Source of the DNA: Ichthyophis bannanicus
Lineage: Eukaryota > Chordata > Amphibia > Gymnophiona > Ichthyophiidae
NCBI GenBank assembly: GCA_033557465.1
Contig: CM066039.1
Coordinates: forward strand, 399,423,440-399,487,439
Reading direction: 5' to 3'
Length of the DNA stretch: 64,000 nt
A program made the translations under genes and the position numbers. How positions within the stretch are numbered: the first letter of the stretch is position 1; each line of letters opens with the position of its first letter. Below are positions 7,041-15,767 of the stretch, piece by piece. Below the pieces are notes generated by a model that did no database searches, was not told the DNA's origin, and was given only the letters and a program-made list of their open reading frames with translations.

Positions 7041-8592
7041 TGTCAGACGGCTGCCTGGGTGAGAATGTTCACAGTCTTGGCAAGTGCATATATCAATATG
7101 ATTTGCAAGGGATTGTGGGCAATGCAGTCCATTCACACCAGACACAGCTGCTCACAATAATTAGTTGTGCATCAGGGTAAAGCCAATAAGATATTTATTT
7201 ATGGGGTTATTTCTCCCAACACAGATATGCTTGGTAGCACATAAATCAGGTTACTTGCTTTCAGTGTTAAACTTGGAAAAACAAAATTAGGAAAACAACA
7301 TTTGAACTTGTCAGGCAATCAAAGCAAAAGAAATAAGACCTGGTTGGTAACAAACTGGTCTTTTCTGTGGGCTTTATCTAATATTCTCTTAGCAGTGTAT
7401 CAAACAACAAACAAAAGCCACAAGGAAGAGAAAAACTGTTCTTTTCAGGTTAACTTCTTATATCTTCCCACATAGATTCAGAAGTGAACCCTCAGAGCTC
7501 ACAAGCAATTAGGTAAGGCTCAATTGCTAGCAGTTACCCAGCTGAAACCCCTTAGCTGGCTTGCTTTCTACTGCGTGGCTCAAAATTCTACTTCAGGAGT
7601 TTTTCTGAGTAGATTAAAGAACAAGTTTGTATTTCTTTGTGATGGTTGCTGTACTTTGTAACAGAAAATTACCAAAGGAGTTTAGACAGAGAGCAATCCA
7701 TGTAAACACATCCTTCATCTGCAATCACTCCCCCTTCTTCAACAATCATGGGTTCAATATCCTGGATTGGCACAGATGAATTTCTCAATGGAGCACTTTC
7801 AGGAGAATACTTGTTTCCCTGCTGTCTTTCAAGGTTATAGCTAGGGCATAGATCAGTGTTCATACCTGAGCTCCCATTGCTGTTAGAGTTCCTCTCTATA
7901 TAGCCTGGCCAGTATGTAGTCCAGTTCTTATGTCCAGCCTTCCAATCCAGATCCCTGGACACTGGATCTCTCTTCACATGCCTTCTGGCACTGGTCTTAG
8001 GGTCCCTTCCACGTGCAGCCGTCTCCCTCACAGGTACCGTCTGGAGATTCCTAGCTCTGCAGCACCATTCCTCTGGCTTTCCCCAGTCCAATGGTGTATG
8101 CTGGCCCTTGGAATGCCTCCCAGTATACGTACTGCTCCGGACTCTTCTAGACCTCTCAAAGGCTTTTCTCTTCTTTCTTCCAAAGGGTTTCTTGCCCTCT
8201 CTGTCCGTCCGGTTTGGCTTCTGCTTCTGATGATCCTCCAGATGACACTGAGGATAATTCTGAGGATGAGGATGATTCTCTATAGAATAAACTCTACCTT
8301 TATTCTGCCTTGATGAGTGCTCCACCTTATCACAGCGCAGCTGTGCTGAATCAGGCCCTGCCCTTTGAGATGAGTGCTTGGGGATTACCTCATAGCCCTC
8401 CTGATTGAACACACATTTCCCCTCTTCAGCTCCTCTAGTGGCTGTTGGAAACCTGGTGCATTCTGGGACTGGTAGTCTTTTATGGGAAAATTCTGTTTTC
8501 TTATTTCTACCAGAACTGACAGGTTGCTTGTTCAGAGTCACTTCACCTTTTCTATAGCTCCTTCCTGAGCTATGATAAGCTTCCTTATCACA
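7041..8592 (-). repeat. Group A LTR, right copy (5' LTR of the complete unit)
   Basis: It is the same length as the 1793-3344 copy (1552 bases), with about 14-16 substitutions seen by eye, roughly 1%. It also begins TGTGATAAGGAAGC on the minus strand and ends TGACA. It is followed on the minus strand by two bases and the primer binding site. The CR1 sequence beginning at 8593 is the insertion target. Confidence 0.93.
7669..8592 (-). CDS. LTR-encoded ORF, group A, 5' LTR copy
   Basis: Same frame and length as 2421-3344, with scattered substitutions and no frameshift. Upstream it opens into unrelated CR1 sequence (start at 8814), so a predicted gene of 381 residues here would be a chimera of CR1 and LTR. 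In a 5' LTR there is no pol upstream, so this copy is probably not translated as such. Confidence 0.75.
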   Translation of the reverse strand, partial: CDKEAYHSSGRSYRKGEVTLNKQPVSSGRNKKTEFSHKRLPVPECTRFPTATRGAEEGKCVFNQEGYEVIPKHSSQRAGPDSAQLRCDKVEHSSRQNKGRVYSIENHPHPQNYPQCHLEDHQKQKPNRTDREGKKPFGRKKRKAFERSRRVRSSTYTGRHSKGQHTPLDWGKPEEWCCRARNLQTVPVRETAARGRDPKTSARRHVKRDPVSRDLDWKAGHKNWTTYWPGYIERNSNSNGSSGMNTDLCPSYNLERQQGNKYSPESAPLRNSSVPIQDIEPMIVEEGGVIADEGCVYMDCSLSKLLW

Positions 8593-8735
8593 AGCTTCAT
8601 TGCATTTTCCAGTCTTTCTTCTTTTTGAAGGAGTAAACAACTGATATGTGTTTACCCGTTCTACTCCATTCATTAATTTATAGGCCTCTATCATATCTCC
8701 CCCAGCCGTCATTTTTCCAAGTTGAAGAGCTAAGA
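8593..8735 (-). mobile_element. CR1 (family B) ORF2 C-terminal fragment, insertion target of array 1
   Basis: The minus strand encodes the end of the CR1-B RT protein (LMNGVERVN...QLFT), matching 34151-35620 and 43405-44418. It is cut by the LTR array at 8592 and by another CR1 3' end at 8736. Confidence 0.75.
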
Positions 8736-8830
8736 ACATAAGAACATAAGATATGACATACTGGGTCAAACCAAGGTCCATCAAGCCAAGTAACCTGTTT
8801 CCAACAGTGGCCAATCTAGGTCACAAGTAC
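8736..8830 (-). mobile_element. CR1 (family B) 3' end, first part
   Basis: Starts with the AAGAACAT-type 3' tail repeat (minus strand TTATGTTCTTATG), followed by the 3' UTR block found at 34151 and 43405. Interrupted by the LTR element at 8831. It resumes at 14690. Confidence 0.8.
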
Positions 8831-10142
8831 TGTCATACCCCGCCCTCTGCCTTAGGCTTGGAGGGCTGGGGTAGCCATTATTTTTCTCTATTGAAGGGTA
8901 AATCAACTAACTTTCCTCTCATGATGCATGCTGGGAAAAGTAGTTTTCCTTCTGATAGGAAATAGTCATGAAGCCAGAGTTATAGGCAAAACTATAACAA
9001 AGTTTATTTCTCCCAAAACTAACCTTCAAAGTAAGTTGCACCAGGATACTTCTCCAGTATTTGTTCAAAAAGGTTCTTTATACAAGTGTGCTGGCTGAGC
9101 TTTTACATTCATTCAATCCAAATGCAGCTGCTTCTCACGTATACAGAAAAAGAACAAAACATGGCAGCTTCCTTTACTAAAGAAAATATCTTTTTTTCTT
9201 TAGGTTACACTCAGCTTATACTATACAGTTTTAGCAAAGGCTTTCAATACTGTCTGCAAAGCACAAAGTACAATCCATAGGTTGTTCTGTTCTGTAAGGA
9301 ATCACTCTCCTTAGAGTCCACCTGCATTGCTTCAGGTTCTTGTGCTGCACTGCCTTGCTTTAAACTACTGGCGAATGCCTCAGGGTGTTTTCTCCCTAAA
9401 ACTCCCTGTGGGTCTTTTAAACACAGCTCTAGTGAATAGGGATAAGCAGTACCTGAGCCTGAGGAAACCTCTCTCTGCAGCTGTGCGGCTATCTCTTGCC
9501 AGCTCTGGGGAAACAGTCCCTTGTCCCTTAGCTTAGGTTCCTCCCTGGAGCTCTGCCATGTTTTCCATTCAAGGCTGGGCTCTGCAGACTTCTGCACTGA
9601 GTCTTAGGCACCCACCTCTGAACTCTCTGAACCTTTTCCTTCAGTGCTTGGGTTTGAAGGTTTTCCTGCTCTTTCTCTCTGAGCACTCCAGACCACCTTT
9701 GTGTCCTCTCCCCTTCTGCTTTGCTTGCTTCAGTTCCTTTCCTCCATGTGGCTTCCTTCCTCCAGCTACTGTGTTTCCTCCAACTGTGCTCCCATCTGGG
9801 CTGCCTTCCGTGCTGCTCTCTCCCATGCTGCTCTCCCTCGGGCTGCTCTCTCTCGGGCTGCTCTCCCTCGGGTTGCTCTCTTGACTCACTCTCCAGCCCT
9901 GGTTTATATGCCTGTTTTCTGATAAACCTCCCTGACTCTCTAGACAGGTGTTTGTAATCAGTTTCCAAGCCTGTTGCTACGTCATCAGGGCTTGGGTGTG
10001 TCAGCTTGGCTTTTGAATCCCTGTGTTTGTTTTCTCCAGAGAACTGCTGAAACATGTGCTTTGCAGGGCCGTGACCTTTCCTAAAGGTAGAATCATTCTT
10101 TTCTTCTACTTCCATGGGCTCACTAGAGTCTTCCTTATCACA
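8831..10142 (-). repeat. Group B 3' LTR
   Basis: 1312 bases from TGTGATAAGGAAG (10142) to TGACA (8831) on the minus strand. Differs from the 13364-14689 copy by scattered substitutions and small indels, many in a 15-base Glu-coding repeat near 9820-9880. Confidence 0.92.
9244..10142 (-). pseudogene. LTR-encoded ORF, group B, 3' LTR copy (frameshifted)
   Basis: Begins at the first LTR base with CDKEDSSEPMEVEEK in the frame homologous to group A. A Glu/Gln/Pro repeat (EQPEG-type, residues about 90-120 from the LTR start) follows, then a charged region. A one-base deletion near 9559 relative to the 5' LTR shifts the frame, and the remainder continues to the stop at 9244. The C-terminal part has EPEAMQV, similar to the EPMQI block of other groups, but lacks the MDC signature. 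It lies in the same frame as the integrase C-terminal ORF, separated from it by one stop at 10209. Confidence 0.6.
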
Positions 10143-10159
10143 TATCCCCCCCCCCCTTA
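10143..10159 (-). promoter_or_regulatory. Polypurine tract, group B element
   Basis: The minus strand reads AAG(10 G)ATA just before TGTGATAAGG. Position and composition match the tract at 3345-3357. Confidence 0.75.
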
Positions 10160-10208
10160 AGATATTACAGGGCTGGCGACATTTCACCCGCACAGCTCGT
10201 AATCTTTG

Positions 10209-11903
10209 CTAGGGCAATGATATCTTGCTGTAATTTTCTTGCCTTACTTTCCACTGTCCATTGGCTACTGCTGTTTGTTCTCGCCATGGCCTAAGGACAT
10301 TTGCGTGGTAAACCTGCTGGCGGCCCTTATTATTTTCTACCCTGTAGGATACCGGACCTACCTGTTTGACCACTTTATATGGTCCTTTCCATTGGACCTC
10401 AAATTTTGGCCCAGCGTCCGCCACCATCACAATAACTTTCTCTCCTATGGATATTTGGCGGTGTTTTGTACCTATATCATAATATTTCTTCTGGTGAGCC
10501 TGGCTGGCCTGTAAGTTTTCCTCTGCTACTTGGGAGGTCCTCTGCAACTGCCCCCTCAAATCTCACAGAAAATGGGGTACTCCCATTACTTCTACCTCGG
10601 GCTCGACCCATTGTTCTCGTAATATGTCCATAATTCCTCGTGGGGCACGTCCGTACATTAACTCATAGGGGGATGCCCCTAAAGATGCCTGTGTCCACTC
10701 TCGGCAGGCATATAGCACAAAGGGGAGCATAACATCCCACTCAGACATATTTCCATCTAAGCCTCTCCTCAGCATTTGCTTTAATGTCTGGTTTAATCTG
10801 TCCACTAGTCCATTGGACTGGGGATGATAGGCAGCTGTTTTTACGTGTTGTATCCCAAACGCATCCCATACTTGGGCCAAATATTTTGACATGAAGTTGC
10901 TACCCTGGTCTGTCAGCACCTCCTGGGGGAAACCCACTTCACAAAATAGCTTTATTACCTCTACGGCTATTGTTTTTGCAGAGATGTTCCGTAAAGGAAT
11001 GGCCCATGGAAACCTGGTGGCCTGATCTACTATAACTAAAATGTACTGGAACCCTCGGGGCGTCTTCAGCAAAGGTCCTACTATATCCATTGCGATTCTT
11101 CGTATGGGTTCTGAGATGATAGGAGTCGGAATCATGGGCACCCCTGGTGGTCGAACAGAGGTAACTCTCTGACACGAAGGGCATGACTCACAGAACCGGG
11201 TGGTTTCCTTGAAAACCCCCGGCCAGTAGAAACGGGCGAGAATCTGGTCTAGAGTCCCCTGTACTCCCTTATGACCTCCTACCGGGTGGTCATGGGCCAG
11301 CCTCAAGACCAACGTCCTGAAAGCGGCGGGTACCACCAGCTGCTTCCTGACTGTCCCTGCTCGGGAATCAAGACTCTCTCTATAGAATACTCCCTTATCC
11401 AAGAGGAACCTTGGGAGTATATCCCTCTCAACCTGGGCATATTCAAACGCCCGTTTAAGTGCGGGATCCGCCTGCTGTTCCTTGGGAAAAGACGGGAACT
11501 TCGCCACCAATTCGGCTGGGACCCAAGGTAAACCTTGTCCGGTCTCCATCTCGGCTCTCCCCTGAGCCCTACGCTGTCTTTCCCGGCGTTTCTCAGCCCT
11601 TCCCTTTTTATACCTATCTGCAGGGGAAGCTACTAGGTCATCGTGTGCTGGTAGTTCACATAGTGACTCATCTGGGGGTTCCTCCTTTTCACCTGGGGTT
11701 ACTGACTGGGATCGAGTAGATACCAGACCCACTTTTGGATGTAGGCTCTTCTCCAATCCTCTTCTGAACTGGGGCCAATCCCTACCTAGCACTAGGTCAT
11801 GGGGTAATCTCGGGACTACAGCTACCAGGACTTCCCTTTGTGTTCCTAACCCTTTATTAGCAGCTTGTACATGGAATAGAAGGATGATGATCCGTGGATA
11901 CAC
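10209..11903 (-). pseudogene. Protease C-terminus plus integrase, one in-frame TGA
   Basis: Starts in the PR C-terminal block (PRLPHDLVLGRDWP), followed by a basic linker. The integrase has the HHCC zinc site (LAHDHPVGGH, then CESCPSC) and a DDE core: D in AMDIVGP, D in LTDQGSNF, and Asp where the family has catalytic Glu (GLVDRLNQ). One TGA at 10563-10565 interrupts the frame before the C-terminal barrel (KFEVQWKGPYKVV, VYHANVLRPW), which ends at 10209. The integrase follows PR directly, with no RT between them. In Gmr1-like elements integrase lies upstream of RT, so the missing part would be dUTPase-RT-RNase H after it. Confidence 0.88.
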
Positions 11904-12252
11904 CTGATCCTGACCCTTCCCTCTGGTCTGCTCAGTACGGATTCACCTGTGCTTCTATTGTCTGCCAGAGTCTCTTAGAGATCATACTCTGGTCAGCACC
12001 TGAGTCTAGTAGAGCGTTAACAGAAATGCCCTGAACATCAACATTCAGCAGGAACCCTTCTCTTATGTGATTCACATTAGCACTTATTAATGCATTACGT
12101 GTACTGCATTCCTTTTTCAGGTGACCTAGCTTTCCACATTGAAAACATTTTCTCATTATCAAATTACTTTCTTGCTTAGGCAAATAAGCTTTCATACATT
12201 CCACCTTTTGCCTTGGTCCTCTTTCTGATCTTACAAAACTAGCCTCTGCTGC
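11904..12252 (-). pseudogene. CCHC knuckle and N-terminal protease, frameshifted
   Basis: CFQCGKLGHLKKEC zinc knuckle and LLDSGADQSMIS protease active site, in the Gag frame after a single TAG. The frame is lost between about 11890 and 11932, where PR should continue; the C-terminal PR block is found in another frame at 11903. Confidence 0.85.
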
Positions 12253-13009
12253 CTATCTCAGAGCGCCCCCTTTTTCCTGACCAGCCAACTCTGCTTCTAG
12301 ATATCTTTCGGTCAGTAGGGTTGCTTCTGTCGAGGTCTGACAGTTTTGTAATATCAAGTAGGACTGAATTTCCTTAGGCATTGCATTCATGAACTGTTCT
12401 AATACAATTGCATCTATTACAGTTTCTATGGTTTTACCTTCTGGAGCCAACCATTTTTCAGTTAAGGCTTTGACCCTTTGGCACAGAGCCTTAGGTGTCT
12501 CACCAGCTCCTAACTTTGTAGCTCTCAACATGCGATGGTAGACCATTGGAGTTAAGCCTAAATGATCTCTTATGGCCTTTTTTAGCTCCCCATAATCCGT
12601 AACAAGTGCTGCCGGCATGGCCCTGTAGGCTGCTAATGCCTCTCCTGTAAAGGGATGCGGCTAGCCGTACAGCCCACTGTTCTATTGGCCACCCCACCGT
12701 ATGTGCAACTCGCTCAAAAGCTTCAATGAAATCATCCACATTATCTCCTACTGTAAGTTGTCCAAACGAGAAAGTCCCACAAGTTTGTGGTCCTACCACA
12801 CAGGTATGTGTTGCTGCTTCCAGCGGCGATGTGCTTAATGTAGCTCCCACTGTCGCTTTCTGACTCGCAAGCAACGCCTCCATTAAGTCTAGCATAGGCT
12901 TCTGCTGGGCCTGCAGAGCGGCCGCAGCCTGCTCCTGCGCATGATGAGCCATCTCCCTCTGCTTCTCAAACTGGGATGCCGTCCACTGCAAAATATCTTT
13001 GGGATCCAT
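12253..13009 (-). pseudogene. gag: Gag (SCAN-like capsid), one frameshift
   Basis: Start chosen at ATG-Asp-Pro-Lys (13009), aligned with the ATA start region of the other element. DNVDDFIEAFERVA and WAVRLAASL are followed by a one-base insertion near 12650; the frame then continues AYRAMPAAL (partly frameshifted), GETPKALCQRV, LEQFMNAMPKEI and LTERYLEA. Ends in TAG. It is moderately diverged from the Gag at 5922, so the two elements are different subfamilies. Confidence 0.87.
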
Positions 13010-13343
13010 CTTGGTAGTTTTTCTCTGCAGAAAGAAAAGACAAACACAGCCCACCAAGTGCAATATCACCAGACTTTCAGCTAGTCTCCCTTAGGCTAAA
13101 CGTTTGGAGTCTCTCTTCTTTCTCACTTGAATCCCATATTACCCATGCCCAAATACTCGTTACCTGAGCATAGGCGTCGATTCATGCCTTGAAAAGTAGA
13201 GTATCGCTGGTCTCCAGTTGCTCTGGCCGACCTGCCAGCGATCCTTCACTCTGCCCTCCAGAGTACAGCTTAGCAGTAGGTACTTGCAGAAAACCTTCTG
13301 TGAAAATCCTGAAGTGTTTTTTGTAAATCCTGATGTAACGATC

Positions 13344-13361
13344 ATCCTGCCAAATACGCCA
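13344..13361 (-). promoter_or_regulatory. Primer binding site, tRNA-Ser
   Basis: The minus strand reads TGGCGTATTTGGCAGGAT two bases inside the 5' LTR. It matches the complement of the tRNA-Ser 3' end at 16 of 18 positions. Confidence 0.82.
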
Positions 13362-13363
13362 CT

Positions 13364-14689
13364 TGTCATACCCCGCCCTCTGCCTTAGGGTTGGAGGGCT
13401 GGGGTAGCCATTATTTTTCTCTACTGAAGGTTAAATCAACTAACTTTCCTCTCGTGATGCATGCTGGGAATAGTAGTTTTCCTTCTGATAGAAAATAGTC
13501 ATGAAGCCAGAGTTATAGGCAAAACTATAACAAAGTTTATTTCTCCCAAAAACAAAGGTTCAAAGTAAGTTGCACCAGGATACTTCTCCAGTATTTGTTC
13601 AAAAAGGTTCTTTATACAAGTGTGCTGGCTGAGCTTTTACATTCATTCAATCCAAATGCAGCTGCTTCTCACATATACAGAAAAAGAACAAAACATGGCA
13701 GCTTCCTTTACCAAAGAAAATATCTTCTTTTCTTTAGGTTACACTCAGCTTATACTATACAGTTTTAGCAAAGGCTTTCAATACTGTCTGCAAAGCACAA
13801 AGTACAATCCATAGGTTGTTCTGTTCTGTAAGGAATCACTCTCCTTAGAGTTCACCTGCATTGCTTCAGGTTCTTGTGCTGCACTGCCTTGCTTTAAAAA
13901 ACTGGCGAATGCCTTAGGGTGTTTTCTCCCTAAAACTCCCTGTGGGTCTTTTAAACACAGCTCTAGTGAATAGGGATAAGCAGTACCTGAGCCTGAGGAA
14001 ACTTCTCTCTGCAGCTGTGCGGCTATCTCTTGCCAGCTCTGGGGAAACAGTCCCTTGTCCCTTAGCTTAGGTTCCTCCCTGGAGCTCTGCCATGGTTTTC
14101 CATTCAAGGCTGGGCTCTGCAGACTTCTGCACTGAGTCTTAGGCATCCACCTCTGAACTCTCTGAACCTTTTCCTTCAGTGCTGGGGTTTGAAGGTTTTC
14201 CTGCTCTTTCTCTCTGAGCACTCCAGACCACCTTTGTGTCCTCTCCCCTTCTGCTTTGCTTGCTTCAGTTCCTTTCCTCCACGTGGCTTCCTTCCTCCAG
14301 CTACTGTGTTTCCTCCAACTGTGCTCCCGTCTGGGCTGCCTTCTGTGCTGCTCTCTCCATGCTGCTCTCCCTCGGGCTGCTCTCCCTCGGGCTGCTCTCT
14401 CTCGGGCTGCTCTCCCTTGGGCTGCTCTTTTGACTCACTCTCCAGCCCTGGTTTATATCCCTGTTTTCTGATAAACCTCCCTGACTCTCTAGACAGGTGT
14501 TTGTAATCAGTTTCCAAGCCTGTTGCTACGTCATCAGGGCTTGGGTGTGTCAGCTTGGCTTTTGAATCCCTGTTTGTTTTCTCCAGAGAACTGCTGGAAC
14601 GTGTGCTTTGTAGGGCTGTGACCTTTCCTAAAGGTAGAATCATTCTTTTCTTCTACTTCCATGGGCTCACTAGAGTCTTCCTTATCACA
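13364..14689 (-). repeat. Group B 5' LTR
   Basis: 1326 bases, TGTGATAAGGAAG to TGACA on the minus strand, followed by two bases and the primer site. One extra Glu-coding repeat unit and a two-base deletion near 14573 distinguish it from the 3' LTR. Confidence 0.92.
13778..14689 (-). pseudogene. LTR-encoded ORF, group B, 5' LTR copy (frameshifted)
   Basis: Same protein as 9244-10142, but with breaks in other places: a two-base deletion near 14573 and a one-base change near 14357 in the repeat. The 3' third is open from 14221 to 13778. Each LTR repairs the other's breaks by comparison, so the ORF was intact when the element inserted. Confidence 0.6.
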
Positions 14690-14795
14690 GTACCTAGCAG
14701 TTTCCCCAAAAGACACAGGTTCCACAATGCTTGTATTGGGGCAAGCAGTGAATTTCCTGGGTCCCCTTTAATAATGGTTTATGGAAATTTCCTCC
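14690..14795 (-). mobile_element. CR1 (family B) 3' UTR, second part
   Basis: Resumes after the duplicated gtac and matches 34240-34350. Truncated (its 5' end) at about 14795 against plus-strand CR1-A. Confidence 0.75.
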
Positions 14796-15366
14796 AGGAA
14801 ATCAGTGACCACAAGGAAGCGAAGGGTAGTGGTGGTTGGTGACTCTCTTTTGAGGGGTACTGAGGAGTCCATCTGCCGACCAGACTTGATGTCTGCCTAG
14901 TGCCAAAATCCAAGATGTTACAGAGAGTTTGCCGAGACTCATCAAGCCCACTGATTATTACCCAATGTTGCTAATCCATATTGGAACAAATGATACTGCC
15001 AGGCATCCCTCTGAGCGTATCAAAAGTGACTACATGGCTCTGGGACAGGGGGTGAAGCAGTTAGGTGCATAGGTGGTGTTCTCTTCAATCCTCCCTGTTG
15101 AGGGTAAAGGCCAAGGCAGAGAGGCTCGCATCCTGGAGATGAATGCATGGCTGCGTGGATGGTGTCATCGAGAGCGTTTTGGTTTCCTAGACCATGGGAT
15201 GCTGTTCCAAGGGTTGCGGAGCAGAGATGGCATCCATCTGTCCAAGAAAGGTTAACGCGTCTTCAGTACTAGACTGGCTAATCTACTGAAGAGGGCTTTA
15301 AACTAGATTCTTTTGGGATGGGTGAAGAAAGCCCCCAGGTAAGTGAAAGACCCCAGGTAAGTGATA
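14796..15366 (+). pseudogene. CR1 (family A) ORF1, esterase-domain remnant
   Basis: Shows the SGNH/GDSL-type esterase signature of CR1 ORF1 in broken frames: VVVGDSLLRG near 14830, IGTNDTA near 14985 and DGIHLSKKG near 15235. Several stops. Cut at 15366 by the DIRS element. The CR1 resumes at 22800, but about 900 bases encoding the endonuclease are missing. Confidence 0.8.
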
Positions 15367-15686
15367 GAGTAGTTACTCACCTGTAAAAGGTGTTCTCCAG
15401 GAGCAGCAGGAATCAGTCCTCACATATGGGTGACATCTGCGCCGACGGAGCCCTCATGCGGAGCATTTCCCCAGCTTTCAAAAAAAGCCTTTGGGAATGC
15501 AGCGCGCATGCGCGGTCCCCTTCCCGCCCAAGGGTGCCATCTTGCTCAGTCTGATGACATAGCTAAAAGACAGCAAAAAACCAAAATGAATTATATGACT
15601 GCAACTCCCAGGGGAGGAGGGAGGGTTATGAGGACTGATTCCTGCTGCTCCTGGAGAACACCTGTTACAGGTGAGTAACTACTCTT
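15367..15686. repeat. DIRS terminal inverted repeat pair
   Basis: 15367-15420 (GAGTAGTTACTCACCTGT...) is complementary to 15632-15686 (...ACAGGTGAGTAACTACTC) over about 54 bases with few mismatches. The spacer holds CpG-rich sequence. DIRS elements use such terminal and internal complementary repeats to form their circular replication intermediate. Confidence 0.8.
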
Positions 15687-15767
15687 TCTCCAGGACCAAG
15701 CAGGAAGTCAGTTCTCACATATGGGACTCCCCAGCTCTAGGCTACCGAGAACCCAAAGCTGAAAAAA

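Larger units (their letters stand above)
1..8592 (-). mobile_element. Tandem dUTPase-containing Ty3/gypsy LTR retrotransposon array
   Basis: Bases 1-1792 repeat at 5249-7040 with a fixed offset of 5248, and the LTR at 1793-3344 repeats at 7041-8592. The order from right to left is LTR, internal region, LTR, internal region, continuing past the left edge. The internal region (3345-7040) encodes Gag, a CCHC knuckle, an aspartic protease, a dUTPase, RT and RNase H. No integrase and no env are visible. The right flank is CR1 sequence starting at 8593; the left flank and any target duplication lie outside the window. This is a tandem element rather than two independent insertions, because no flanking DNA lies between the units. 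Confidence 0.93.
8831..14689 (-). mobile_element. Group B Ty3/gypsy element with integrase but no RT
   Basis: Complete LTR-to-LTR insertion of 5859 bases. The target duplication gtac is at 8827-8830 and 14690-14693, and the CR1 sequence rejoins cleanly across it. Order on the minus strand: 5' LTR, tRNA-Ser primer site, Gag, CCHC knuckle, protease, integrase, polypurine tract, 3' LTR. dUTPase, RT and RNase H are absent. Gag and PR are frameshifted and the integrase has an in-frame TGA, so this copy is not autonomous. Confidence 0.93.

Noticed and set aside
7669..8814. 381-residue gene starting in CR1 sequence
   Set aside because: The first 74 residues are antisense-derived CR1; the real coding unit begins at the LTR boundary.
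9558..9957. Plus-strand Cys/Leu-rich ORFs (9701-9957, 14189-14506) resembling secreted Cys-rich peptides
   Set aside because: They are the complement of the Glu-coding 15-base repeat in the group B LTR ORF; the periodic Cys/Leu pattern comes from the repeat.
1..14689. Endogenous retrovirus with env
   Set aside because: No surface or transmembrane glycoprotein, signal peptide or fusion-peptide pattern occurs; the LTR ORF has no membrane segment. RT and integrase are Ty3/gypsy-like.
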